This document shows, piece by piece, positions 39,507-48,471 of a stretch of 64,000 nucleotides of DNA. Position 1 is the first letter of the stretch; the number at the start of each line of letters is the position of its first letter. The notes under the pieces were generated by a model. The model was not told the origin of the DNA. It saw only the letters and a list, made by a program, of their open reading frames with translations, and did not search any database. Source of the stretch: DASUWK01 sp036378435 (GTDB lineage Bacteria; Chloroflexota; Dormibacteria; Dormibacterales; Dormibacteraceae); NCBI GenBank assembly GCA_036378435.1, contig DASUWK010000007.1, forward strand, positions 50,767 to 114,766, read 5' to 3'. Made by a program: the position numbers and the translations under genes.

Positions 39507-41810
39507 ATGAGTCGGAGATCGACGAAGCTGGCTTGGGGGTGCGCTGTGGTCCTGCTGGGGGCGACGCTCCTGCGCCCGCCCGCCGGCGGTCCGGTCGCTG
39601 CCTACAGCAGCAGCGTGCCCACCTTCGGCACGCCCGTGGTGAGCGGCGTGCAGGGACAGGGCTATGAACAGAGCCTGCGCATCGACGGCTCCGGCCGGCT
39701 CTACACCTCCGTCCCCGGCAGCTGGCCGAGCGGGATCACCTGGCTTTGGCGATCCAACGACCGCGGCAAAACGTTCAAGTGGGTGCCGGCGGCGGCGCCG
39801 CTGACGGGCAGGACCCTCGAGGGCGGTTGCGGCGGCGGCGGCGACAGCGAGCTCGCGGTCGATTCGGCCGGCAACCTGTACCTGGCCGACCTGTCGACCT
39901 ACAACTTCGCCACCGCCCGCACCTCGGACGGCGGCGCGACCTTCACTCCGCCGAACTGCCTTTCTGTGTCGACCAGCCCCGACGACCGGCCGTGGTTCGC
40001 CACCGACGGCAACCCGATGGCCGGCGGATCCCTCTACATGACCTACGACCAGGTTGCGCAGGGGACGCCGGTCTGTCCCGGCGGCACCACCACCAGCCCA
40101 GACGGACCGAACAACCAGCTGGTGATCGTCCGGTCGCCGGTCGGCGGGCAGCCTGGAGCCACAGCGGGCCTGGTGTTCGGCCCGGCTCAGTCGGTCGGCA
40201 CCGGCTGCGACGAAGGCGTGATGGGCAACCTCGTCGTGAGCCCGACCACTCACAACGTCTTCGTGGTCCACGACGACACCACCTACAGCCAGATCCTCGT
40301 CGGCCGCTGCACGCCCGTCGACTGGACGATCGACCCCACCGGCATGCAGTGCTCCGACCACCCGGTCACCTACATGCCGGGACAGATCATCGGCGCCAAC
40401 TTCCCGACCATCGCCGTCGATTCGTCCGGCCAGCTTTTCGCGGTGTGGGAAGCGGCGCCATGCTCGCCCTGCTTCAACTCCAACACCACCGCCGCGGCGG
40501 TCGACGGCGACACGCTCCTCTATTTCTCGAGGTCGGCGGACGACGGCCTCACCTGGACGCCGGCGGCCGTGGTTCCGACGCCGGGGCTGCACAACAACGT
40601 CTATGCCTGGGTCGGAGCCGGCGACCAGGGCAAGTTCGACATCGCCTGGTACGGGACCGCGGCGACCGAGACGCCTGGCCAGACCCGCGGGCCCGACTCG
40701 GTCCAGGGTGACTGGAGCGTCTACATGATCCAGTCGCTGGATGGCGGCCAGACTTTCACGGCGCCGATATTGGCCAGCGAGCACTTCGTCCACCGCGGCG
40801 CGCTCAACACATTGCTGGGCGGTCAGTCCTCCGCCAACACGGGCGGTCGTGCGCTGGGTGACTTCCTCGAACTCCGCATCGGGCTCGCGGGCGAGGCGAA
40901 CATCACCTACGGCGACTCCGACCTGGACGGCAACACGGTGCTTTCGCAGGGCATGTTCGTGCGCCAGAACGGCGGTCCAGGCGTGCTCGGCAACCGGCCT
41001 CTGGTGCGCGGCGGGCACAAACCCGTCGACGGCGTGACCGACGTCGCCTGCGACGGCACCCTCGACGCCGCCGGGCTGTCGTCAGCCTCGTTCCCGAACC
41101 TCGACCTTCTCTCGAGCTCGGTCAGCCAACCGGACCCTGCGCACTACCGCGTTCAGATGCAGGTCCAGAGCCTAGCGAGCCTGGCGCCGGACCCCGCCGA
41201 CGGGGGCCCCGACCTCGTCTGGCTGACCCAGTGGCACGTGCCTTCGACGTCCGATCCGCAGGGCGGGAAGGTGTTCTTCGCCTACATGGAGTCCTTCAAC
41301 GGCCAGGCGCCCACCTTCTGGGACGGCGAGAGCGCGCTGTACCTGGCCAACGGCGGCACGGGCCAGATCAGCTACCCCGGCCTCCACCAGGTCGCGGGCA
41401 GCTACACGGCCGGGTCGCCGGCGACGATCACCATCACCGTGCCGGCGGCCGACGTCAGCGACTCCGCGATCGACCAGAACCTGTACAGCGTGCAGGCCAG
41501 CACGATGACGCTGACCGCGCAGGCATCGTCCGTGCCGCCGACTGGGGGCATCGGAGGCCTGCCCTTCAACCTGATCGACACGACGACCGCCTTCGACTAC
41601 GTTCCGGGCCTGGCGCCCTCCCCTGTCACGGCCTCCACGGCCTGCGGCGTGCCGCCGCCGGTCGTGTCCACCTTGACCTGTCCCAGTCTCAGCCCGGCGC
41701 CCACGGTCCTGACCAACGCGTTCGGCACGCCGCTGGTGCCGCCGTCGCGACTGGCTCCGTGGATTGCGAACGGGGACGACTGCGACGACATCGACGGCGC
41801 GGCGGGGTGA
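39507..41810 (+). CDS. Secreted BNR/sialidase-like repeat protein
   Basis: A 767-residue exported protein. A signal peptide covers about residues 1-32 (basic start, LAWGCAVVLLGATLL, AAY). The first ~450 residues contain BNR/Asp-box motifs typical of sialidase-like six-bladed propellers (WRSNDRGKTFKWV, ARTSDGGATF, FSRSADDGLTW, QSLDGGQTFTAP). I see no sialidase arginine triad, so carbohydrate cleavage is doubtful. The C-terminal ~250 residues are beta-rich and unrecognised. GGAGGAGAG directly precedes the ATG at 39507. It is one of seven exported proteins in the window and may be a cell-surface or extracellular binding protein. Confidence 0.78.
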   Translation: MSRRSTKLAWGCAVVLLGATLLRPPAGGPVAAYSSSVPTFGTPVVSGVQGQGYEQSLRIDGSGRLYTSVPGSWPSGITWLWRSNDRGKTFKWVPAAAPLTGRTLEGGCGGGGDSELAVDSAGNLYLADLSTYNFATARTSDGGATFTPPNCLSVSTSPDDRPWFATDGNPMAGGSLYMTYDQVAQGTPVCPGGTTTSPDGPNNQLVIVRSPVGGQPGATAGLVFGPAQSVGTGCDEGVMGNLVVSPTTHNVFVVHDDTTYSQILVGRCTPVDWTIDPTGMQCSDHPVTYMPGQIIGANFPTIAVDSSGQLFAVWEAAPCSPCFNSNTTAAAVDGDTLLYFSRSADDGLTWTPAAVVPTPGLHNNVYAWVGAGDQGKFDIAWYGTAATETPGQTRGPDSVQGDWSVYMIQSLDGGQTFTAPILASEHFVHRGALNTLLGGQSSANTGGRALGDFLELRIGLAGEANITYGDSDLDGNTVLSQGMFVRQNGGPGVLGNRPLVRGGHKPVDGVTDVACDGTLDAAGLSSASFPNLDLLSSSVSQPDPAHYRVQMQVQSLASLAPDPADGGPDLVWLTQWHVPSTSDPQGGKVFFAYMESFNGQAPTFWDGESALYLANGGTGQISYPGLHQVAGSYTAGSPATITITVPAADVSDSAIDQNLYSVQASTMTLTAQASSVPPTGGIGGLPFNLIDTTTAFDYVPGLAPSPVTASTACGVPPPVVSTLTCPSLSPAPTVLTNAFGTPLVPPSRLAPWIANGDDCDDIDGAAG

Positions 41811-41913
41811 CGGCAGCGGCCTAAGACCGACACGAGGGAATCCATCGGCGTTCCAGCGCAGGGATAAGCGGCGCATTCGCGTTGTCTAGACCAGAACGAA
41901 AGGAGTAGCTGGG

Positions 41914-42768
41914 ATGCCCGATGAAGCCATAAGCCAGGTCCACGCCTGGTTCGCCGCCTGGAACGCACGAGACTTCGAATCGCTCCGAGGCATGTACAGT
42001 CCTGCGGCGGCCTACCTCCGCCCCGACGGGTTCAGCCAGGGCGCCGAGGCCATCGTGTCGTATCTGCGGACAGTCGCCGCCGAGATAGCCGGCGAGACCG
42101 CGATCGTGGACGCGGTAATCTGCGGTCAGGGCGTGGTGGCCGTCGAATGGTCGGCTCAAGCGGGCTCGGACGACGCCCGCACGCGGGCGCGCATGGCCTC
42201 GTTCTTCCGCTTCCAGGACGGCAAGATCCTCTCCCAGCACGAGTTCGGCGACCCGACCCGATCGGTGCGTCTGCTCACCGCGCGCTGGCGCCAGGCCGCG
42301 TCGTCCTCGCCGATGGCTTCTCCCGGGGAGACGATGGTGACGGCGCCGTCGCCGCTGGTCGCGGTCGCCCCGTCGTCACCGCCGATCGCCGAGCCCGACA
42401 GCGAACGACCGTGGCCGCGGCTGGCGGTTGCAGCCGAGGCGGAGCTGCGCATCGAGGCGGGCCCGGACACGGGCTTGACCATCGTGGTGAGTCAGCCGGC
42501 CGCGACGTTGGGTCGAGCCCTGGATAACGACTTCGTCCTTCGCGACCCCTGCGTTTCGGGACACCATGCCCGTCTGGAGATGCACGGCGACCAGGTCGCC
42601 ATCGTCGATCTCGGCAGCACCAACGGGACCTCCGTCAACGGGATGCAAGTGCAGCGGAGCGAGCTGCAGGACGGCGACCGCGTCACCCTCGGTGGCAACC
42701 TCGGCCGCTTCGTCCAGGCCGGTCGGACCGCGCACGCCGACGCCAGCCTGCAACCGATCTCGGCTTGA
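41914..42768 (+). CDS. NTF2/SnoaL-like domain fused to an FHA domain
   Basis: A 284-residue protein. Residues ~3-130 form an NTF2/SnoaL-like cone fold (VHAWFAAWNARDFESLRGMYSPAAAYL, ASFFRFQDGKILSQHEFGD). A Pro/Ser/Ala-rich linker covers ~131-170. Residues ~180-270 are a forkhead-associated domain (TLGRALDNDFVLRDPCVSGHHARLEM, DLGSTNGTSVNG), which binds phosphothreonine; the GR, SxxHA and GSTNGT signatures are intact. The next gene is a Ser/Thr kinase with an ATGA overlap, so this protein is a likely kinase substrate or adaptor. AAAGGAGTAG precedes the ATG at 41914. Confidence 0.85.
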   Translation: MPDEAISQVHAWFAAWNARDFESLRGMYSPAAAYLRPDGFSQGAEAIVSYLRTVAAEIAGETAIVDAVICGQGVVAVEWSAQAGSDDARTRARMASFFRFQDGKILSQHEFGDPTRSVRLLTARWRQAASSSPMASPGETMVTAPSPLVAVAPSSPPIAEPDSERPWPRLAVAAEAELRIEAGPDTGLTIVVSQPAATLGRALDNDFVLRDPCVSGHHARLEMHGDQVAIVDLGSTNGTSVNGMQVQRSELQDGDRVTLGGNLGRFVQAGRTAHADASLQPISA

Positions 42769-43715
42769 TGCACGACCCGGCTCAGCGCCGGGCCTCGCTC
42801 CACCAAGGTGAGCAGGTCGGCCGGTTCCGGATCGGCTGGCTGGTCGGGACCGGCGCCACCTCCGAGGTTTACGTCGCCAACGACGAACGCGACCGGCGGG
42901 ACATCGTGCTCAAGCTCATCCGCGCCACAAGTCCGGGCGACGAACACCTTCGGCGCCTGCAGCGCGAGGTGGAGGCGCTGGCGACCGCGGAGCATCCGAA
43001 CGTGCTGCGCGTCTACGAGTGCGGGCAGCTGCGCGACCACGCCTACCTGGTCACGGACTTCGCGGCAGGGGGCTCTCTCGATGCCCGCCTGCGCAGCGCG
43101 CAGCCGACGACGGCGCAAGCGCTGCGGCTGCTGACGGGCATCGCGGCCGGCCTCGACCACGTGCACGGCCTCGGCATCATCCATGGCGACGTCAAGCCCG
43201 CCAATGTCCTCCTGACGGCCCGGGCGCGCCCGCTGCTCACGGACTTCGGGATCGCGCACCTGCCGTCGTGGTCGAGCAGCGCTTCCGCGGCGCGCGAGCC
43301 GGCGCACCCCGTGGGGACTCCGTTCTACATGTCCCCTGAGCAGGTCCGCTGCGAGCCGCTGGACCGGCCGAGCGACGTCTACAGCTTCGCCGTCCTCGCC
43401 TACCAGCTCTTGAGCGGACGGCTGCCCTTCAGCGCCGAGGTTTCGGCCGACGTCATGTACATGCACCTCGCCTCGCCGCCGCCGCCTCTCAGCACTGTGT
43501 CCCCCGCGCTGCCGGCGCAGCTGGATGCCGTGCTCGAGAAAGGCCTGGCCAAGCCGGCAGGCGACCGCTGGAGCAGCTGCTCGGAGATGGTGGCTGCCAT
43601 CGCGATCGGCCTGGGACCGGTCCCCTTGGCCGCCGCGGAACGCCGGCGACAGTCCGTCGCGGGCCGCGTCATCGGCCGGCTGCTCCCGCGCCTCGCGAGG
43701 TGGCAGCCGGTCTGA
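42768..43715 (+). CDS. Ser/Thr protein kinase (Hanks type) with HGD in the catalytic loop
   Basis: A 315-residue kinase without a membrane segment. The glycine loop reads GTGATSEVYVA, the ATP lysine is in DIVLKLIR, the catalytic loop is IIHGDVKPANVLL, then DFGIAH and GTPFYMSPEQ with SDVYSFAVLAYQLLSG. The catalytic aspartate, lysine and asparagine are present, but the usual HRD arginine is Gly, so it is a non-RD kinase that may not need activation-loop phosphorylation. It follows the FHA protein by ATGA overlap (a TTG at 42765 is an alternative start), giving a kinase/phosphopeptide-binder pair. The C-terminal ~30 residues are basic. Confidence 0.9.
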   Translation: MHDPAQRRASLHQGEQVGRFRIGWLVGTGATSEVYVANDERDRRDIVLKLIRATSPGDEHLRRLQREVEALATAEHPNVLRVYECGQLRDHAYLVTDFAAGGSLDARLRSAQPTTAQALRLLTGIAAGLDHVHGLGIIHGDVKPANVLLTARARPLLTDFGIAHLPSWSSSASAAREPAHPVGTPFYMSPEQVRCEPLDRPSDVYSFAVLAYQLLSGRLPFSAEVSADVMYMHLASPPPPLSTVSPALPAQLDAVLEKGLAKPAGDRWSSCSEMVAAIAIGLGPVPLAAAERRRQSVAGRVIGRLLPRLARWQPV

Positions 43716-44126
43716 CTAGCGCTTGGGCGGCTTCGAGCCGTTCAGCCGCGCAGCCTCGTTGACGAGCGCCATCAGGGCGGCCTCGTCGACGCTGTCCTGC
43801 TTGCGGAAGTCGATCGCGCGGACCGAGTTGCTGTCCAGCCGGGTGTTGAACAGGCCTGTCGCGTCCTTCAACAGGGCGCCCTTCGGGAACGTCAGCCTGA
43901 CTGCGTTCTTGAGCGGCTCTCCGATGCAGAGGATCCCGTCAAGAGACCAGACCGGCACCCCCGTCGGATTGCTGGGCTTCTTCCACTTCACCTCCTCGAC
44001 GATCCCGGCGTCGGCCCGGCGGATGATCGCTCTCAGCTCCGCCAGCCTGCTGCCGCGCCAGTCGTCCAGGGCGCGGATCTTGGCGTCGATCTGCTGAGAC
44101 GCTGAAGCCTCGGCCACCAGCTCCAA
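43716..44126 (-). CDS. DUF1801 (YdhG-like) protein
   Basis: A ~136-residue protein of the DUF1801 family: IDAKIRALDDWRGSRLAELRAIIRRADAGI, then EEVKWKKPSNPTGVPVWSLDGILCIGEPLKNAVRLTF and GLFNTRLDSNSVRAIDF. The EVKWxxP motif is the family hallmark; the fold is compact and no biochemical function is established. The start is uncertain: TTG at 44126 and GTG at 44117 are both reasonable, and the frame stays open to 44207, but longer starts would overlap the divergent aminotransferase. It converges on the kinase gene with no space between. Confidence 0.75.
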   Translation of the reverse strand: MELVAEASASQQIDAKIRALDDWRGSRLAELRAIIRRADAGIVEEVKWKKPSNPTGVPVWSLDGILCIGEPLKNAVRLTFPKGALLKDATGLFNTRLDSNSVRAIDFRKQDSVDEAALMALVNEAARLNGSKPPKR

Positions 44127-44163
44127 GGCTAGCGCCGGGGCGCACGCGCGCGACAATGGCCGG

Positions 44164-45516
44164 GTGCTCGATACCGAGCTGAGCCGTCTCCAGGAGCTCG
44201 ACAGCACCTACTGGCTGCACCCGCAGGGCGATCTCGGCGGTGCGCCGGGAACAGTCGCCCGCCTCGTCTTCGACTCGGGCGAAGGCGCTCGCGTCCACGA
44301 CGTCAGCGGGCGCACCTATGTGGACGCCCTCTCCGGGCTCTGGAACGTCAACGTCGGCTGGGGCCGCACCGAGCTCGCCCACGCGGCCGCGGAGCAGATG
44401 ACCAAGCTGTCATTCGAGTCGGCCTACGGCGGCTTCGCGCACCGGCCGGGAATCGAGCTCGCCGAACGCCTCGCGCAGCTGGTGCCTAAGCCGCTTGAGT
44501 TCACTTTCTTCGCCGGCGGCGGCGCCGAGGCCAACGACACCGCCTACAAGCTCGTCCGCCTCTACTGGACGCTCCGCGGCGAGCCGCAGCGGGTCAAGAT
44601 CGTGTCGCGCCTGCGCGACTACCACGGCCTCACCTACGGCGCGACCAGCGCCACCGGCTTGCAGAGCTTCTGGCAGGGCGTGCAGCCGCTCGCGCCGGGC
44701 TTCGTCCACGCGCCGGCCCCCGACCCCTATCGATTCACGGGCACCGGCGACGCCGGTCAGCACTACGCCGACGAGCTGGAGCGCGTCATGGACGAGGCCG
44801 GTGCGGACACGATCGCGGCGGTGATCGTCGAACCGGTACAGGGTGCCGGCGGGCTCATCGTCCCGCCGCCGGGGTATCTGGGGCGCGTCCGCGAGCTGTG
44901 CGACCGCCGCGGCGTGCTGCTGATCGCGGACGAGGTGATCACCGGTTTCGGACGCACCGGCAGCTGGTTCGCGAGCCAGACCTTCGACTTCACCCCCGAC
45001 CTGCTCCTGTTCGCCAAAGGCGTCACCAGCGGCTACCTGCCGCTGTCGGGCGTGGTGATGACGCGAGCGGTGCGCGACGTGCTTCGGAGCCTTGGCGGCC
45101 CGCTGCCGCATGCCTTCACCTATTCGGGGCACCCGGTCTCGTGCGCGGTGGCGCTCCGCAACCTGCGGATCATCGAGGACGAGGGCCTGGTCGAGCGGGC
45201 ACGCCGGCAGGGGGCGAAGCTGCTGGAGGCGCTGCGGACGGTGGAGAAGCACGGGATCGTCGGCGACGTGCGCGGCTGTGGGCTGATGAGCGGGGTCGAG
45301 CTCGTCCAGGATCGCGCGCGCAAGACTTCGTTCGAGCCGGCGGCCGGCGCGGCGCGCAAGGTGGTGCTGGCGATGCTCGAGCATGGCGTCATCACGCGTC
45401 CGCTCGCGGGTGACGTGATCGGCTTCGCTCCCCCGTTCGTCGTCACCGACGACGAGATCGCGCAGATCGTCGACGCGCTCGACCGCTCCCTGGCCGAGGT
45501 CGCCGCGCAGCTCTAG
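44164..45516 (+). CDS. Class III (omega) aminotransferase
   Basis: A 450-residue PLP-dependent transaminase of class III. VHDVSGRTYVDALSGLWNVNVGWGR near the N-terminus, FFAGGGAEANDTAYKLVRLYW near 115, AAVIVEPVQGAGGLIVPPPGYL near 220, LIADEVITGFGRTG (PLP-binding Asp) near 256, LLFAKGVTSGYLPL (catalytic Lys) near 285 and FTYSGHPVSCAVAL near 320. This is the omega-amino-acid:pyruvate or diamine aminotransferase type; no neighbour fixes the substrate. GTG at 44164 is close to the conserved start. The upstream gene is divergent (DUF1801). Confidence 0.9.
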   Translation: MLDTELSRLQELDSTYWLHPQGDLGGAPGTVARLVFDSGEGARVHDVSGRTYVDALSGLWNVNVGWGRTELAHAAAEQMTKLSFESAYGGFAHRPGIELAERLAQLVPKPLEFTFFAGGGAEANDTAYKLVRLYWTLRGEPQRVKIVSRLRDYHGLTYGATSATGLQSFWQGVQPLAPGFVHAPAPDPYRFTGTGDAGQHYADELERVMDEAGADTIAAVIVEPVQGAGGLIVPPPGYLGRVRELCDRRGVLLIADEVITGFGRTGSWFASQTFDFTPDLLLFAKGVTSGYLPLSGVVMTRAVRDVLRSLGGPLPHAFTYSGHPVSCAVALRNLRIIEDEGLVERARRQGAKLLEALRTVEKHGIVGDVRGCGLMSGVELVQDRARKTSFEPAAGAARKVVLAMLEHGVITRPLAGDVIGFAPPFVVTDDEIAQIVDALDRSLAEVAAQL

Positions 45517-45555
45517 CCGTTCGTCGAGGTCCAGTCGGATGTACGGTGTGGCCTG

Positions 45556-45933
45556 ATGATCGACAGCCTGCTCAAGCGCCTTGTGGTCGTCGGGCTGGGC
45601 TGCGTCCTCGCCGGCGTCGCGGCGGGAGGCGCGTTGTCGGGACACCTTCGTTTGCCGCAGCTGCAGACTGTCGCCGCGCATCCAAAGGTGCCTGCAGCCT
45701 CGGAGTCGCCCCGCCCAGAACCGGCGGAGTCGCCCGAGCCCGCGGAATCGCCTGACCCGGCTGAATCCCCGGATCCCGCGGAATCGCCTGACCCGGTGGA
45801 GGCTCCCGACCCGGCTGAGTCGCCCGACCCAGTTGAGTCGCCAGAGCCGGCCGAATCGCCCGAACCGGCGGAATCGCCTGATCCGCCCGAGAAGCCCGAT
45901 AACGAATCCGGCGATTCGGCAGGCGGAGACTGA
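45556..45933 (+). CDS. Membrane-anchored protein with PESPDPAE repeats
   Basis: A 125-residue protein with one hydrophobic N-terminal segment (LVVVGLGCVLAGVAAGGAL, about 9-27) that acts as signal or anchor. An extracellular low-complexity tail follows, made of repeated ESPDPA/ESPEPA units (about residues 48-112). Such acidic Pro-rich stalks extend through the cell wall. The opposite strand is also open across the repeat, but only this frame has a sensible start and membrane segment. TACGGT stands eight bases before the ATG. The function is structural or unknown. Confidence 0.6.
   Translation: MIDSLLKRLVVVGLGCVLAGVAAGGALSGHLRLPQLQTVAAHPKVPAASESPRPEPAESPEPAESPDPAESPDPAESPDPVEAPDPAESPDPVESPEPAESPEPAESPDPPEKPDNESGDSAGGD
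45710..45890 (+). repeat. Imperfect tandem repeat, 12-18 base units
   Basis: Repeated GAATCGCCTGACCCGG-like units encode the ESPDPA repeats of the membrane-anchored protein. Units differ mostly at third codon positions, which indicates selection on the protein sequence. Confidence 0.7.
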
Positions 45934-45955
45934 CCGGAAGCCCGGAGCCTGAAGC

Positions 45956-48334
45956 CTAGGCCGGCAGTGGGTCCCAGTAGAGGTTCGCCGGGTCCACGAC
46001 CTCGGCCACACCCCGGCACTGCGCCTCCACCTGGGTGCTGCTCAGCGGCGGCGAGAAGTGGAAGCCCTGGCCGTAGCGGAAGCCCCAGGCCCGCAGCTGC
46101 TGCGCCTGCGCCGCGGTCTCGATGCCCTCAGCCACGACGGTCAGGCCGATCCGGTTGCACATCGAGCTGATCGCCTCGAGAATCGCCGAGCCCTGCGGCG
46201 AGAGGTAGTCGGCGACGAAGGAGCTGTCGATCTTCAGGCTGTCGAATCGGTGATCAAGGATCCGCTTCAGCGCCGAGTAACCGGTTCCGAAGTCGTCGAT
46301 GGCGACGGCGATGCCGAGGTCTCGCACGCCATCCAGCAGCCGCTGCGCGCTGGAGGACGCGGCATACGCGGCGGACTCCGTGACCTCGAGGGTGAGCCGG
46401 TGCCGGACGGCGGGATGTGCTTCCAGCTGCGTTTCCAGGAACCCGAGGAATCCGCGATCGTCAACCTCGCGGGCCGAGACGTTGACGTGCAGCTGCACGT
46501 CCCAGCCCGAGTCGTGCCAGCTCTGCAGCTGGCGCGCGGCCTCTTCCAGCACCCAGGTGTCGATGCTGGTCATGAGGTTGGTGCCCTCGAGAGCGCCGAT
46601 GGCTTCCGCGATGGAGAGCCAACCGAGGATGGGATGCCGCCAGCGGAGCAGCGCCTCGACTGCGATCACCTGGCGCGTCGTGAGGTCGACGATCGGCTGG
46701 TAGACAAGCTGGAGATGCCCGGCAGCCACGGCCCCAGCGATGCTCTGGAGGGTGTTCAGGCGATCGGTGGCCTCAGCCTGGATCCCGACGTCGAACATGC
46801 GCCAGGAGCCCTTGCCGGCACGCTTGGCGGCGTACATGGCGGCGTCGGCCTTGCGGAGCAGATCCGCGGGTGTGTCGGTGGTCCCTGACCAGCCGACCCC
46901 GATGCTCGAGGTCACACGTAGGTTGTGGCCGTCGAACCCAAAAGGCTCGGCGAGCTCCGCTCCCACCCGCTCGCAGACCAGGGTCGTCTCCTCCCGTGTG
47001 GCGTTCTCGAGCAGGATCGCGAACTCGTCTCCGCCCAGCCGCGCAACCGTATCCGTGGGACGGAGGCTGGTTCGAAGCCGCCGCGAAACGGCCTGCAGCA
47101 AGCGGTCGCCGACCTGATGACTGAGCCCGTCGTTGACCGACTTGAACTCGTCGAGGTCGATCAGCAGGACGGCGTGCCGGCGATCGGGGTCTGGGGGCCG
47201 CCTGAGTACCTCTTCCAACCTCTGCTGCAGGACCATCCGGTTCGGCAGGTCGGTGAGGAAGTCGTGGGTCGCCTCGTGGACCAGGGCAATCCGGTGCTGC
47301 CGCTCGTCAACGGTGGCCACGACCTGGCGCAGCACCACGCAAATGGCAATGATGCCGCCGAGAATACTGACCGGCCGGTCCAGGTAGCCGCCGCTCACGT
47401 ACCGGACGAGCACGGCGATGATGGCGCCGAGAGCTGCCAGGTAAGGGAGCAGCCGCTGGATCATCCACGGCTCGGTCAGGTCGCGACCGCGAGATCCGAG
47501 GACGGCGGCCGGCGCCAGGCCGACCAGCCCGAACGAGATCACGAAGAGCAGGCTCGGCACAGGTGTGGCACTGATGTAGCCGACCCCGAGCTCGCCGCCG
47601 GCGATGCTGGCGACCATGGCGATGATGGCCGCGGCGACCAGCAGTAGGAGGGGCCCGAACCACGAGCGAGGGACGCGGCTGAGCTGCTGGAGCACGACTG
47701 ACCCGAGTCCGATGCCCAAAGCGGCCCAGACGATCAACGTGGTGCTCGGGCGGTCCCCAGGCTGCACGAACTGCTCGAGGATCGTGACCCAGGTGATTAC
47801 GAGCACCGACAGGCCCGTGATCGCGGAGTCGATGAGGACGTTCACGAGCCGCGCCGCAGTGCGAATTCGAGCGCCCAGCCGGATCAAGCCCACCACCCCG
47901 CAGGCGCTTGCGACCGCTCCACCGATCAGGGCCACGACCGTCCATGCGGGTGGATAGTCGATGACGGCGGATGTCATCAGGATGGCGTGGGTCGCGGCCA
48001 CCGCCAGCATCGCTCGGCCGATCCATCTCCAGCCCGTGAAGGAGTTTGTGTCCACGGCACCCGACGCGAGGCGGATGGCGATCGCGGCGAAGAGGGCGCT
48101 CGCCGACACCAGGGCACGCAGCTCGAGGTCGCGCGCGGTGCCCAATGTCTGGCGCCCGACGGCGACCGTCACCAGGTCCAGGAGGGCGATCACGAGAAGC
48201 GCGCCGACAAAGACGCGACCCAGCGGCCGCCTCGCGAACACGCGCATGGAGTCCGCCAGGGTCAGTTTGGTTTCAGGTGCCCGGTCACGCAGCGGAGCTC
48301 GCAGTTGCTCTCCCTCCCCGGACGAGTCTTGCAC
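45956..48334 (-). CDS. Membrane GGDEF-EAL protein
   Basis: A 792-residue c-di-GMP enzyme. Residues ~30-330 hold about ten hydrophobic segments (for example VFVGALLVIALLDLVTVAV, SVLVITWVTIL, FGPLLLLVAAAIIAMVASI), a membrane sensor region I cannot name. Then comes a GGDEF domain (DFLTDLPNRMVL, RLGGDEFAILL with RPTD as inhibitory-site RxxD five residues before) and an EAL domain (EALLRWRHP, NVSAREVD, EVTESA, DDFGTGYSALK, VVAEGIE, YGQGFHFS). Both catalytic motifs are intact, so it may be bifunctional. The start is GTG at 48334; its promoter should lie in the 137-base gap upstream, which contains an inverted repeat. Confidence 0.9.
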   Translation of the reverse strand: MQDSSGEGEQLRAPLRDRAPETKLTLADSMRVFARRPLGRVFVGALLVIALLDLVTVAVGRQTLGTARDLELRALVSASALFAAIAIRLASGAVDTNSFTGWRWIGRAMLAVAATHAILMTSAVIDYPPAWTVVALIGGAVASACGVVGLIRLGARIRTAARLVNVLIDSAITGLSVLVITWVTILEQFVQPGDRPSTTLIVWAALGIGLGSVVLQQLSRVPRSWFGPLLLLVAAAIIAMVASIAGGELGVGYISATPVPSLLFVISFGLVGLAPAAVLGSRGRDLTEPWMIQRLLPYLAALGAIIAVLVRYVSGGYLDRPVSILGGIIAICVVLRQVVATVDERQHRIALVHEATHDFLTDLPNRMVLQQRLEEVLRRPPDPDRRHAVLLIDLDEFKSVNDGLSHQVGDRLLQAVSRRLRTSLRPTDTVARLGGDEFAILLENATREETTLVCERVGAELAEPFGFDGHNLRVTSSIGVGWSGTTDTPADLLRKADAAMYAAKRAGKGSWRMFDVGIQAEATDRLNTLQSIAGAVAAGHLQLVYQPIVDLTTRQVIAVEALLRWRHPILGWLSIAEAIGALEGTNLMTSIDTWVLEEAARQLQSWHDSGWDVQLHVNVSAREVDDRGFLGFLETQLEAHPAVRHRLTLEVTESAAYAASSSAQRLLDGVRDLGIAVAIDDFGTGYSALKRILDHRFDSLKIDSSFVADYLSPQGSAILEAISSMCNRIGLTVVAEGIETAAQAQQLRAWGFRYGQGFHFSPPLSSTQVEAQCRGVAEVVDPANLYWDPLPA

Positions 48335-48438
48335 GGGGTTTTGTGCTCCGCAGTCGCCTGAGCAGGGCGCTCAGTGTTAAGAACGGTCAGGTTTCGTTTG
48401 GGCTTGAGGCAATAGCGAGCCGGGTTTTCCGCAGTTTT

Positions 48439-48462
48439 TAGCGCCTGGGGGTTTGGGCGCTA
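48439..48462. repeat. Inverted repeat TAGCGCC-N10-GGCGCTA
   Basis: Seven-base perfect arms lie between the stop of the gene at 48472 and the start of the GGDEF-EAL gene. No T-run follows on either strand in the right orientation, so it may be a regulator site or mRNA structure and is a poor terminator. Confidence 0.4.
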
Positions 48463-48471
48463 TGCCGCGCT

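Noticed and set aside
38493..41018. 841-residue open frame on the minus strand
   Set aside because: It is antisense to the ATPase-EAL and BNR genes, has arginine/histidine-rich random composition and no start signal.
45710..45890. Possible CRISPR array
   Set aside because: The repeats are short, imperfect, without spacers, in frame, and encode the ESPDPA tail of a protein.
44410..46011. 533-residue open frame on the minus strand
   Set aside because: It is antisense to the aminotransferase and the repeat protein; the composition looks like reversed coding sequence.
48439..48462. Hairpin as a rho-independent terminator
   Set aside because: The T-run lies on the wrong side for the minus-strand gene, and nothing on the plus strand ends before it.
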